64,000 bases of DNA from Leishmania martiniquensis (taxonomy: Eukaryota; Euglenozoa; Kinetoplastea; Trypanosomatida; Trypanosomatidae), in assembly GCF_017916325.1 (NCBI RefSeq), contig NC_090171.1, positions 450,501 through 514,500 on the forward strand, given 5' to 3'. The first letter of the stretch is position 1, and each line of letters starts with the position of its first letter. The notes under the pieces were generated by a model that saw nothing but the letters and a program-made list of their open reading frames with translations, was not told the origin of the DNA and did no database searches. This document shows positions 50,520-59,751 of this stretch, one piece after another. The translations under genes were made by a program, and so were the position numbers.

Positions 50520-51170
50520 GGGGGTCAGGTGTCCAAAGGTAGGGCGTCGAAGGCACGGCGTATCTTGCCACCGTATGTACACTATGTCCAGCGTTTTGTT
50601 TCCATACTTTCTCCCTGAATCTTTTCTTCGCTGCCACTGTTCACGTGGATTGGCGTGCCCTTGTGAGCCGCGCATACTTCGGACTGCGCCATGAGCGTTT
50701 GTAGCCCTGACTACTCCTCTTACAAAGACTCGCACGGTCAGGGGGAGCCGTGGCGCACCGGTGAGATCTCTTGCCCGTTTCACCTTTGCGAAGGCTGTTT
50801 TTTTTTTCCTAATATGTCCGGTCCTCTCTCTCTCTTTCGTTCTCGGTCTCTCCTCGCGCGTACACGCGTCTATCATGGGCAATGTCTCACGCGCACACGC
50901 ATCCGTTTGCCCTTGCTCGGCATATCTTCACGCTCTTCTCTCTCCTCCCCTCCTCTCTCTCTTCTCTTCTTTTCTTTTTAGGTAAGCATTTGATTTGGCG
51001 CTCCCGTGCTGCTGCAGCGGCACTTCCTCAGCTCCGGTGGCGGCACACACCACCTCGCCCAGAGCGGGGCAGTCTATCCCGCTCAACTTCTCTTTTGCTC
51101 TCTCTCTGTCAGCAGCCCACTGCAAGGGCGATCCCCCCACCTCCCTCCCCCTCTTCTCCCCCTTGGGAAG
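50520..51170. other. 0.65-kb spacer
   Basis: No gene is seen. It holds T/C tracts at about 50795-50850 and 50930-50980, and the acceptor of the Gemin2-like gene. Confidence 0.6.
51085..51112 (+). promoter_or_regulatory. Trans-splice acceptor of the Gemin2-like gene
   Basis: The tract CAACTTCTCTTTTGCTCTCTC continues to CTGTCAG with AG at 51111-51112, 58 nt before the ATG at 51171. Confidence 0.6.
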
Positions 51171-52802
51171 ATGGCCGACGCTGCCGCGTACCTCAAGTTT
51201 GGTAAGAAGATCCAGTCTCATCGATTCGGAAGGACTGGTGTGGCTCGAGAGGAAGCAACGGCTAACAGTAACGACGGGTCTACGGTAGCTGTGTATAACG
51301 GCGGCACTGCTGGCGAGCATGCGACCTCCACTAGCGGGGCCAGTGGCGTAGTGGTGGTGCAGCTGAATGACGCGCAGCGGGAGGTGCAGCAGCTGCCCAT
51401 GAAAAAGAAACGCGCTGCAAAGCGATCACGCAGCGACAATGAGGAAGAGAGCAGACTTGACGCCCCATCAGTGACGCCGAGCTCGGTGGTGCAGGCTGCA
51501 CTAGCGACGCGCACCTGTCAGCCCGCCTCACATGACATGACCTTCGGTGGCGGAGGATTCGATGACGGACTGCGTTTAACAAACATGGCGTCGCCGACGG
51601 CGCCGGTGCCACCGGTGGAGGCGGTGGCGCAGCGCATCGACCTCATGTCGAAGTGGTTTCCGGCATCCTTGCAAGAGCGCAAGCTGGACGCCGCGGTTGC
51701 ACCCTCCATGTTGTTTGTGGAATCCACCGTCAACCGCGTGAACAAGATGCGCGAGTACGTTCTCATCTTGCGCTACGGCATTGAGGATGTGGAGGCGCTC
51801 TTGGAAGAAACACGACGAAATCAGTCTAGCGTGTGGAAGGAGGAGACAGGCGCCGTTCCGGCTCAACAACGGCAACGGCGAGAGTACTGGAACCTGTCAC
51901 GGAGCGCCGTTCAAGCGTTGGTGCCTTCAGTTGGCCTCCAGCCTTTCACGGAGGCGCTCGCGGAGTTTTCAGATGCCGTCTTCACCTCGACTTCATCAGT
52001 TGCAGCGGTTGTCTACCGCCTCTTTTCTCGGCGTCGTCGCGTTGGTGCGCCAATGGGTTACAACATCAAGGCCTGGCACGAGTATCTCAATACTCATGGC
52101 CCAGAGAGCGGGCGCGTGCCGCGACTTTCAGATATTCTCTGGTTGAGTGCAGCTAGCACGTCGGCTATGTTTACCGCCTCGACAAGCCGACTGTTGCGCG
52201 GTGCGCGAGCTTGTGCGGAGCAGATTAACGTGCCAGATGCCGCCGAGGATGAGAAAGCGTCGTGTGCAGAGTCTGGGGACGACTCCGTGTCCTCTGATCG
52301 ACCGAGGTTCTTCGACAACACCGAGAATGCCATTGAAGAGAGTGCGCCGGCTACAACGCGCGTGTGGCTGTTATCCACACCCATTGATTTTTCGCCGACG
52401 TTAAGTCCTGATCAACGGGCACTTCTCTCTTTTCTGCGCTTTCTGATGCCGACCTCTCACACGTCATGCGCGCGTTCGACCTCGGCAGGCTATGGAGTGT
52501 GGATCTTCGCGTCCTTCAGCGCCCTCGACATTCCACTCGATCCGGACACAGACCGCCTTGCTCATGATCTATTCCGCACCTGCTGTCGACACCTCCGCAC
52601 ACTCGCAGCTTGGCTTGGCGTCTCCGGCAGCATCCGCGACGCGCTGTTGGGCAAGCTTCATCCTCGGGCACCGGCCGCGGCACCACCTTCGTATACTTCC
52701 CTCAACGATGTTAGGAAAGAGGATGTGCTGGCGCTGTACACCTTAGTTGTCATCTTGGCTCGCTTCTTCCGTCAAAACCAAGATCATTTCATGCCGCTTT
52801 GA
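51171..52802 (+). CDS. Gemin2/SIP1-like protein (SMN complex), divergent
   Basis: The 543-residue product carries a C-terminal region (about residues 410-543) that reads like the end of Gemin2. It has a W-I-F-A-S-F-S-A-L-D-I-P-L segment, then LAHDLFRTCCRHLRTLAAWL, and a final ALYTLVVILARFFRQNQDHF. These match the family's W-x-Y-A-x-L-x-x-L-x-x-P-L, R-L-x-R-x-C-x-x-x-R and N-x-L-I-x-x-x-x-x-Y-F-x-Q features. Gemin2 holds the Sm protein ring during snRNP assembly, with SMN. About residues 185-215 (VNKMREYVLILRYGIEDVE) may match the N-terminal Gemin2 helix. A basic stretch (MKKKRAAKRSRSD) near residue 77 could be a nuclear signal. It is about twice the usual length because of Ser/Ala-rich insertions. 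The call rests on remembered family features and needs a profile search. Confidence 0.5.
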   Translation: MADAAAYLKFGKKIQSHRFGRTGVAREEATANSNDGSTVAVYNGGTAGEHATSTSGASGVVVVQLNDAQREVQQLPMKKKRAAKRSRSDNEEESRLDAPSVTPSSVVQAALATRTCQPASHDMTFGGGGFDDGLRLTNMASPTAPVPPVEAVAQRIDLMSKWFPASLQERKLDAAVAPSMLFVESTVNRVNKMREYVLILRYGIEDVEALLEETRRNQSSVWKEETGAVPAQQRQRREYWNLSRSAVQALVPSVGLQPFTEALAEFSDAVFTSTSSVAAVVYRLFSRRRRVGAPMGYNIKAWHEYLNTHGPESGRVPRLSDILWLSAASTSAMFTASTSRLLRGARACAEQINVPDAAEDEKASCAESGDDSVSSDRPRFFDNTENAIEESAPATTRVWLLSTPIDFSPTLSPDQRALLSFLRFLMPTSHTSCARSTSAGYGVWIFASFSALDIPLDPDTDRLAHDLFRTCCRHLRTLAAWLGVSGSIRDALLGKLHPRAPAAAPPSYTSLNDVRKEDVLALYTLVVILARFFRQNQDHFMPL

Positions 52803-53831
52803 GCGCAGGACGGATTCAGGTAGTAGGGAAGGGACCCATGCGCATCTGGCGAACAGCATCGTCGACATCCTTCGCTCTTGTTGGTGCCTTTCTCTGGGTC
52901 TGTGTGAGTGTGTGTGTGTGTGTGCATCTGCGTCAGTATGGATGAGCATGCAGGGACGCCGGCTATCGAGACGCGTATACGCCTGTCCGCCCCGCTCTCC
53001 CCTTTCAAGTGCTCATAGCAGCAAAACAAAAAAAGGTGACTCCAGCGGCCTCGCCTGCGGCAGGCCCGTTACTCGATGACTCATTCCGTGTTCTTTCCGC
53101 TTTGCCAGGGTTGCTGGTACCCTGTTGGCGCCACTGCCCGCGAATCGAAGGGGCGTGGGCATCGGCAAGCGCGACAACCACGCATCACACATGGTTGCCG
53201 CTACTTCGCATGGGTTTCTGCGTGCCTGCGAGCAATCGATTCTCTTCATCGTCTCCTCACGTTCGACAACCACGTTTCCTTGTTCGCTCTTCTCCTTCGC
53301 ATGCCCCTCTCTGTCCCTCTTGTGTGGTCGTGTGCCTCTGCACCCTCTCCCTATTTCCTCTCTCGTATGCATACCGAACCTCTTCCACCTTTTTGACCGC
53401 CTCCCCTGCATGAGGATGAAAAGGGGGGCACGAGAGCACCTCGACCGTCTGTCTTTGGTACTGCTGCTGTGCGCATATTTTCGGCGACGGCCCTTCTTTT
53501 CTCGTCACATAGACTCTTCTATATATATATAGCATCTCTTTCTCCTCCTGTTGTCACATATACCCACACACGCACACCCTCTTGGCTACGATACCCCTTA
53601 GAAGGGCGTGCGAAGTCCGTCCATTTTCTCTTTGGGGGAGGCTGCGATGATAAGCCGCCTCTCCGCCCCTCTCTTGTGTTCGTGTGCATGAGGGATAGAG
53701 ACGAGCACCGCAGTCCTTTTGAACGCGCCAACGTTCATCAGTGTTGGCGTGGCCGACCTCGGGCTCCCCCCCGGGGGAGGTTGACATACATACACATATA
53801 CACATATATATACATACAGAGAGCTCCTGTT
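52803..53831. other. 1-kb spacer
   Basis: No gene is seen. A TG repeat lies at about 52907-52924, an AT repeat at 53520-53531, T/C tracts at 53275-53365, and alternating AT/AC sequence (53783-53819) just before the next ATG. Confidence 0.6.
53783..53819. repeat. AT/AC alternating tract in a 5' leader
   Basis: Alternating ACATACATACACATATACAC-type sequence runs to ATATATATACATACAGA and ends 13 nt before the ATG of the BILBO1-like gene. An AG at its end (53818-53819) could be the splice site. Confidence 0.6.
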
Positions 53832-54605
53832 ATGTTCACTTTGCTGTGCTGCGCAGATTTGGCGGGCGACAAGGTGAACCTCGAGATCACCCTAGACGCC
53901 TTTCCGGCTACGCTTCCGCACTTGGAGAGCGACATTGCTCGTATATTCAATCAAGAGGCGCAGGAGTTGGCTGCACTGGAAAGCTGCACGAGTTTAGCAG
54001 AACCCTTTCAATTGAGGACTGTCTTTATTTACGACGACGTATTGCTGCGCTGGACAACGCTCGAATCACTGTCTCAGCTGCACGAGTACGACCAGTTGTA
54101 TGTCTTCCAGACGCAAACAGAGTGGCACGTCGACATTCAGAAGGAGCTGCCACCCCCGCGCCCACCGTCGCTCGGCCGCATATGTTCCATTGGAGGCGCC
54201 TCATCCGCGTATGCACTGCCGTGCGAAGGTGGCACCGCGTCCTGTACGCGGTCGAGATGCGGTGCGGACGCTCGAGCTTCTGCAGCTGCGGATGTCGATG
54301 CGCCACAGCAATCGTTTCCGACACGCTCACCAGTGCGAGCACAGTTAGAAGAGCAACGCCGAGAGGAGGAGCGGCTGGCGCGGCGTTTGTCGGCCGTACG
54401 GAGCGAGCGGGAGCGTCTCGAGCGTGAGGCGCAGCGGGAAGAGGAAGTTGAGCGTCGCCGCCGCGTCCTTGAAACGGACCGGCTGCTGAAGCGCAAAGAA
54501 GAGGAAATTTGGTTGCAGCGGAGCGCGTTGGCGAGGGCAGAGGAGGAGTTCCAGCGGTATCTGGCGGAGAAGCAGCGCTTGATGGAACGCTTTCCAGCAC
54601 GTTGA
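53832..54605 (+). CDS. BILBO1-NTD-like ubiquitin-fold domain plus coiled coil
   Basis: The 257-residue protein has an N-terminal domain (about residues 1-105) like the N-terminal ubiquitin-like domain of BILBO1, the main protein of the trypanosomatid flagellar pocket collar. The shared features I see are a DKVNLEITLDAFP strand, a central IFN helix, a PFQLRTVFIYDD strand and the closing H-E-Y-D-Q-L-Y-V-F-Q...EWH segment followed by a Pro-rich linker. Instead of the EF-hands and long coiled coil of BILBO1, a Ser/Ala-rich linker (about 110-165) leads to a Glu/Arg-rich coiled coil (about 169-255), ending in EKQRLMERFPAR. It is probably a cytoskeletal partner near the flagellar pocket or basal body. 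The domain match is from memory; the localisation is inference. The start is at 53832. Confidence 0.68.
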   Translation: MFTLLCCADLAGDKVNLEITLDAFPATLPHLESDIARIFNQEAQELAALESCTSLAEPFQLRTVFIYDDVLLRWTTLESLSQLHEYDQLYVFQTQTEWHVDIQKELPPPRPPSLGRICSIGGASSAYALPCEGGTASCTRSRCGADARASAAADVDAPQQSFPTRSPVRAQLEEQRREEERLARRLSAVRSERERLEREAQREEEVERRRRVLETDRLLKRKEEEIWLQRSALARAEEEFQRYLAEKQRLMERFPAR

Positions 54606-55549
54606 TGGATACCAAACCGCCGCGATCACGTGACCTTGGTGCCCCAGCCCCCTGCTGTGTAAACTGGTGTAGCTCATTGCTCCAACGCGCCTAGCTCTCA
54701 GCGCTATGGTGGAGATGCAGCCCCCCTCACTTGAATCTCGACGCCCCCCCGTTGCCCTGGCTCGTTTCCCTTCGCCCCTCGTAGGGGAGGGCGTAGTACG
54801 AAGAAGCACCGAACAAAACCGAAATAAGACCCTGGCGGATTTGCACGACCGCACTTCGCAGCACTGCAGGGATAGTGGCGACCGCCCTTTCGGCGTTCCA
54901 TCACCACCCTCCTTACCACGGGAGGGCGACGAACGCCTCATGCGACGGTCCACGTTTCGGAGTCTTGGGCAGCATCGAAGCACACCTAAACCTCACCACG
55001 GAGACGGACTGCTTCGGGTAAGCCCTTGCTCTCTCTCTCGGCGGCAAGAGTCCGCCTTGGCGGAACCAAGTCGCATCACTTTCTGCCCTGGGTATGGGTG
55101 CCCGTTCTTGCTCGTCTCCCTCTGCTGCACGCTCTTCTTTGTCCGTTGCTCATCTTTCTTCTTGACTCTCTCTCGTGCACGTCACGTCTCGACTAAGCAG
55201 TGAATCGCGCTGTGGCGGGCCTCTAGGCGCTCCCCTCCCACTTTCCCTCCTCTCTCTCACTTTTTCTCGTTCACTGTACACGCACGACCCTACCAACAAG
55301 GAATAGTGATATAAAAGTACGCTCGCCCCCTTTTTTCGTTTTGCGTATACCCTTGGGGGCTGCGCTACCTCGCTTTCTGTGTGTGTGTAGGTGTTTGGCG
55401 ACGGTGCTTGCGCCTGTTGCACGATATGTGCGCGTGAATCATCGAGCATACAGTGACGCCGCTCGCCGCACAAGTCCGAGCAACCTTGTAGATGCTGCGC
55501 ATGAGCGCATCCGCGGATAGGCAGTTAGTTTCCTCTCAGCGTCGCTGCG
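54606..55549. other. 0.9-kb spacer
   Basis: No supported gene is seen. T/C tracts lie at about 55090-55185 and 55235-55272, and TG repeats near 55378-55390. A 165-codon open frame at 54706 has spacer-like composition. Confidence 0.6.
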
Positions 55550-56833
55550 ATGATGCATCACAACGCCAGCAATACGGGCCGTGGGTCGTACGCGACACTC
55601 CCCGTGTCGGCAAGCGCGCTTCGTCGATCCAAAACGGACTATGGTATCTTGTTGGAGACGGGGCGTCGTAGCAAAGGCAAGATTGCACGTACGGCTGCAC
55701 GCCGAAACTCCGACGCTGCAACAGAGCATGCACTACGGCACTCCGCTTCGCCACGCTGGGGCGGCGTCCACGAGACCGCGAACAGAATGCAGTCCGCAAC
55801 TCGCTCGACGAAAGGGGCAACTCGGATGCCTTTGACTCCGCGAGGGCAGCTGTCTTCTCAATCGCCGCATCGTGAAAAGCATGTGATCCTTGCTGGCTCT
55901 GAAGAGGACATGGATGACGCTGCCTCTGGTCTGCTTCTGCAACTGCAGCAGGTGGTCGTGCGCGTGTCGCGTCAGATGGTCGACGAGCGGCGCCGCTCCG
56001 CCCAACAGCGCCAGCAGATCCAGGCGCTAGAGACAATTGTGGCGGAACAAGACGCGATGCTGGATACCCTACGGGAGCAGTGTGACGCTGCCCAGTACGA
56101 AAGGGCCCACCTTCCGAACCGCCACCAAGCAGAGTTACTGTTGCGGAGTACCGGTTCGGTCCAGACAAATCAACGCAGTTGTCACAGTCACGGCACGTCC
56201 GAGATACGCATCTCGGCCGCGCACGTGGACAGCTGTATCTGCGCTGAGTTCCACCGTCTATCGCCCACATATGATGGGCCATCATACCCTTACAGCTGGT
56301 TCGATGACGTGAGTCCCATCGTCGCCGCCGTGTTGCGGTCGCTAGCGACAGAGGTGCTTCAGCTGCGGTGCGCGGCGCGGAAAGACGAAGCGGAGGGAGG
56401 TGCTGTTTCGCATGGCAAGTCACCAGCCCCGCTGCACCCTCGCGCTGCATGTTCGCCACCTAGCGAAAGTGCGCCAAAAAACTCAACCCCCTCGTTGATT
56501 CCAGCTGCCACCAGGCTTGCACCCGTCGCTGACCACGACAGGGCCGCCGTCGTGGGCTCTGTGGTGCCCAGGCCGGATGTAGAAAAGCGGACACAGGCAT
56601 CATTGCCTCCAGCGGCAGCGGCAATAAGGCCTAACAGCGCGCCTTGCGAGACAGCTGATCGAATAAATGGCGAGAAAGCTGGGCTGCTTGGCAGCGGTCT
56701 GGACACCAGGATGAGCCATGTCACCGGTGCAGGAGCACGCACAGCGTCAGAGGCGAGCACATCGGTAGCGGGCTCCGTGTACGAGGATGCGGCCTCGATT
56801 TTGTCTGATATACGTGCTCGCTACGGGCTATAA
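55550..56833 (+). CDS. Coiled-coil protein, unrecognised
   Basis: I do not recognise this 427-residue protein. The first 120 residues are basic and Ser/Arg/Thr-rich, probably disordered. A good coiled coil runs at about residues 125-188 (LQLQQVVVRVSRQMVDERRR ... LETIVAEQDAMLDTLREQC). A second helix (SPIVAAVLRSLATEVLQLRC) lies at about 250-273. The remainder is Pro/Ala/Ser-rich and ends in a short helix, SVYEDAASILSDIRARYGL. No catalytic motif or membrane span is seen. Such plans are common in trypanosomatid flagellar and basal body proteins, and the gene follows the BILBO1-like one, but adjacency here does not imply shared function. The start is the ATG at 55550 or 55553. Confidence 0.72.
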   Translation: MMHHNASNTGRGSYATLPVSASALRRSKTDYGILLETGRRSKGKIARTAARRNSDAATEHALRHSASPRWGGVHETANRMQSATRSTKGATRMPLTPRGQLSSQSPHREKHVILAGSEEDMDDAASGLLLQLQQVVVRVSRQMVDERRRSAQQRQQIQALETIVAEQDAMLDTLREQCDAAQYERAHLPNRHQAELLLRSTGSVQTNQRSCHSHGTSEIRISAAHVDSCICAEFHRLSPTYDGPSYPYSWFDDVSPIVAAVLRSLATEVLQLRCAARKDEAEGGAVSHGKSPAPLHPRAACSPPSESAPKNSTPSLIPAATRLAPVADHDRAAVVGSVVPRPDVEKRTQASLPPAAAAIRPNSAPCETADRINGEKAGLLGSGLDTRMSHVTGAGARTASEASTSVAGSVYEDAASILSDIRARYGL

Positions 56834-57614
56834 CGGAGAGAGGTGCGGGCGGAGAAGAAGAGATGCCCCGTGAGAAGGCCGCACTGTGGAAAAGTCAGCA
56901 GGGTAGGCAGCCCATATTCGGACTGCGTCTGCTTGCATGCCGTCTGAGGCGTGGAAGATGGTGAGCTATGGGACAGCACCTCGCAAATGGCGCGCGTCAG
57001 CGTCTGCATGTGAACGTGAGAACCTGTCGCGATTGGCTTTGTGATGCTCTCGACGTGGCTGCCTCGTTAGCAGAGGTACATCGGCACATAGACCGCGCTA
57101 TCGTTTCGTTTGCTTCGCAAACACACATACACACAAGCAGACATTGGTACGTACATAAAATACGTCGCTTGAGGGCATCGCAGCGAGTGAGAAGCCTGTC
57201 TGTTGACATAACGTTAGGTGCTCGCATATGTGGAGGTGGGGGGAGGGAGTGGCAGCTTTTTGACGGTGTACTGGCTTCGCACTGAAGGGTGTGAATGCAT
57301 CGACCTCGGTGGGTGGTGATACACCGCGTTGCGTGGAACGACTCTTGATCGCTTACGCGAATCCGCGCCGCATTTCAGCTCGCTACCTCATCGCCAAGCT
57401 TGACACACGACTCATTCATGTTATGCGAAAATGCCTGTTCGCATACTGGTGCCTCTTTTCTCATCACCCCTTTCCTGACGTTTGCTGGCTTGGAGGCATG
57501 CATGCCATAGCCGAGAGCGCGAGGGCCGATTTGGCATCTGCGCTACATATAGGGAGGCACACGTTGCTGGAGACTGGCACGCCTTCTCTTCTTTCCCCCT
57601 CGCTGTCCGTCCAA
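56834..57614. other. 0.8-kb spacer
   Basis: No gene is seen apart from the open upstream extension of the J-protein frame. A short C/T tract (57583-57610) lies right before the chosen ATG, without an AG in between. Confidence 0.55.
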
Positions 57615-58691
57615 ATGCTGAAAAGAGTCAGCCGCAGTAAGAACCATGTGCTGGCGGCGCTGGCAAGCCGATGTCCGCAGGCGTTGCCCTGCCGCGCATT
57701 CGTACCACGTCGTTTCACCTTAGCCAATGGGGCCACGGCAATGGCCAACCCAGTGGTGATGGAGTCGGCGCGGCGATGGTGCGCGACGGCAGAGCAGTGC
57801 CGCTCTGCTTCATGTGGTGCCCCACCCGGAGACGAGGAGGCAGTCATTCGTGCAGCCAAGTGGAGCTCGTCAAACTTTGAGGAGCGGCTGGGCTTCCGTG
57901 CCGGGGATTCTATTACCGAGGCATCTCTCAAGCGCCACTACTATATTCTCGCAAAGCACTTCCACCCCGATTCGGCTGCGGGGAGCGGTCGCGCAAGCGA
58001 CGCTACGAATCGGGATGAGGCTGCGTTCCAAAGCGTAAAAGAAGCATATGACGTTATCCACGCAGCCTTGAAGCAAGATGGCCGGTGGGGCGGCAAGTCC
58101 TCGGCTGGATTCTCCGCAGGAGACTTCGCTGGGGGCTTCGAGTACGCTGATGAAGCACGACGTCGCTCGCAGATGCGACTCCTCGGCGATGCCGTCTTGC
58201 TCTTTATGTTCATGACGGTGGCCTTTATTGTGATTGTGAGTCGCCATAACAAGTCACGCATGCAGTCTCGCTACCTTGGGCACCTTGTCCTGATCTTCGT
58301 TACCATTCAGCTCTTCCCCCGGCTGCTGGCGGCGGCCATTCTCTTCGCTGCGCATTCAATGCATCTGCTGGAAAACGCAACGCTTAAGGAGCAAGCAGCT
58401 ATCGCGCTCATCGTGGAGCGGGCTGAGAAGGCTTGCTCTGTGAAGCTGGAGGGTCTCAGCGCCGAGGCGCAGCCGAATATTGTCGTCCAAGTAACAACGA
58501 CAACAGACACCAGCGCGGCAGCTGTAGAAGTGGTGTCCTCCACCCTGACATTCGACAAGGGCGTCACTGCATTCACGCTTCCCTTGCCTGTCGATTCGAG
58601 CTGCGTCTATCACATCAAAGCAGTGGATGAGGCACGGAAGCTGGTGCTTGTGGATCGATCCCTCTCGGGAGGGATGCGGGCCGCGGTCTAG
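57615..58691 (+). CDS. Membrane-anchored DnaJ-domain protein
   Basis: The 358-residue protein is a type III J-protein, expected to stimulate an Hsp70 partner. The J-domain spans about residues 91-152 (LGFRAGDSITEASLKRHYYI ... AFQSVKEAYDVI), with the essential HPD at 117-119. Two hydrophobic spans follow (about 189-208, LLGDAVLLFMFMTVAFIVIV; about 222-246, GHLVLIFVTIQLFPRLLAAA), then a soluble C-terminal domain of strands. The N-terminus (MLKRVSRSKNHVLAALASRC) is basic and lacks acids, so a mitochondrial location is likely. There is no Gly/Phe region or zinc finger. The start is uncertain: ATGs at 57423 and 57498 are in frame, but their extra sequence does not look like part of a protein. A later ATG is also possible, because the nearest AG after the tract lies within the frame. 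Confidence 0.78.
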   Translation: MLKRVSRSKNHVLAALASRCPQALPCRAFVPRRFTLANGATAMANPVVMESARRWCATAEQCRSASCGAPPGDEEAVIRAAKWSSSNFEERLGFRAGDSITEASLKRHYYILAKHFHPDSAAGSGRASDATNRDEAAFQSVKEAYDVIHAALKQDGRWGGKSSAGFSAGDFAGGFEYADEARRRSQMRLLGDAVLLFMFMTVAFIVIVSRHNKSRMQSRYLGHLVLIFVTIQLFPRLLAAAILFAAHSMHLLENATLKEQAAIALIVERAEKACSVKLEGLSAEAQPNIVVQVTTTTDTSAAAVEVVSSTLTFDKGVTAFTLPLPVDSSCVYHIKAVDEARKLVLVDRSLSGGMRAAV

Positions 58692-59751
58692 GAACCGAAA
58701 ATCTGCCCCGACCATACCTCCTTATACGGTCCTGACGGCCGTTGCCCACCGCCGCTACCGCAGCCACGGCGGTAGGTCGGCTCTTCACGGCGCTCATGTA
58801 GAGGACTGGGAAGGAAAGGGGAAAGAGGCGGGGTATGCGTGCTGAAGTGTGAAGGACAAAAGAGAGCACAGATGACTTCCGTTTCTATCCTTTACTGCAC
58901 CGGTGCTGTGGTGTTCACGCCGCGTTTCTGATCTTTAAAATATTCTTATTGTGAAATCTTTTTCTCGTGTGTATGCGTATCTGTGTATGTGTGTGTGTGT
59001 GTTTCTGCGCGCATAGACGTCTACGTCGTTGCATCGTCACAGAGTTTGCCGTCACATCTTCGATGGTGAAGATAAGTGCCATTCTTGCTGAACATCGACT
59101 CCACTTCTCCCCCTCCTTCTCCCTTCTCACGGTTGTCAGAGTTGTGTGTGCGTGGGTGCGTGTCGCAGAGGGGAGGGGGTAGAAGTAGTCGTTACTCACT
59201 ACAGCAATATCGCCGGATGGCTGAAAGTTTACAGAACGCACAGAAGATAGCGAAAGCAGAGGTGCCACTCGACTCGTCTTACTGCGCCAGAGCAGGAGGC
59301 CTCACTTCCGCAGGTGAGTTGTTGTTCCGTATTTTTTGTGTCTTTTCTTTTACCCTTTAATCCCCGTCTCTCGCGGACACGCGAAAGGGCCTCCGCGCAA
59401 CGCGCTGCAGGCGTCTTCAATGCGAGCTCGTACTGCTCATCAGCTGGGTCTTCTAGCCGTCCATTCCTCTCTCTTCTTCCTCCCTTTTCCCATTCCCACC
59501 TCGTCCCTCCCGCTTCCCCATCGTTGAACCTCTTCTGCGTGTCAGCAAGTCTTCTTATCTCCCCCAAGTGGTGAAGGCACACACACACACAATCGCACGC
59601 ACGCCACAAAAAGAGAAAAAAAGTGATAATCATAAGTAAATACGTGTAGCCACATAGACGCACTCGTCCACGGAGAAAGCGCATCTGCGCAGCCGGCCCT
59701 TCCTGCTGGCTTAGTGCTTTTTGTGTGATTCTACATTATAGGGCTCTAATC
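58692..59751. other. 1-kb spacer
   Basis: No gene is seen. It holds a GT repeat near 58985-59002, T/C tracts at about 59092-59132, 59325-59360 and 59460-59530, and a CA and A-rich part at 59578-59640. Confidence 0.6.
59460..59545 (+). promoter_or_regulatory. Candidate trans-splice acceptor of NAA15
   Basis: A 60-nt C/T tract is followed by AG at 59544-59545, giving a leader of about 207 nt. An AG at 59712-59713 after a weaker tract is an alternative. Confidence 0.4.

Noticed and set aside
49833..50882. A 349-codon open frame on the - strand
   Set aside because: It lies over the repeat-protein gene, runs through spacer on one side, has no recognisable domain, and would be the only gene against the direction of the unit.
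54706..55203. A 165-codon frame starting with ATG after the BILBO1-like gene
   Set aside because: Codon use is not gene-like, and its C-terminal part is a translated C/T tract (FFVRCSSFFLTLS).
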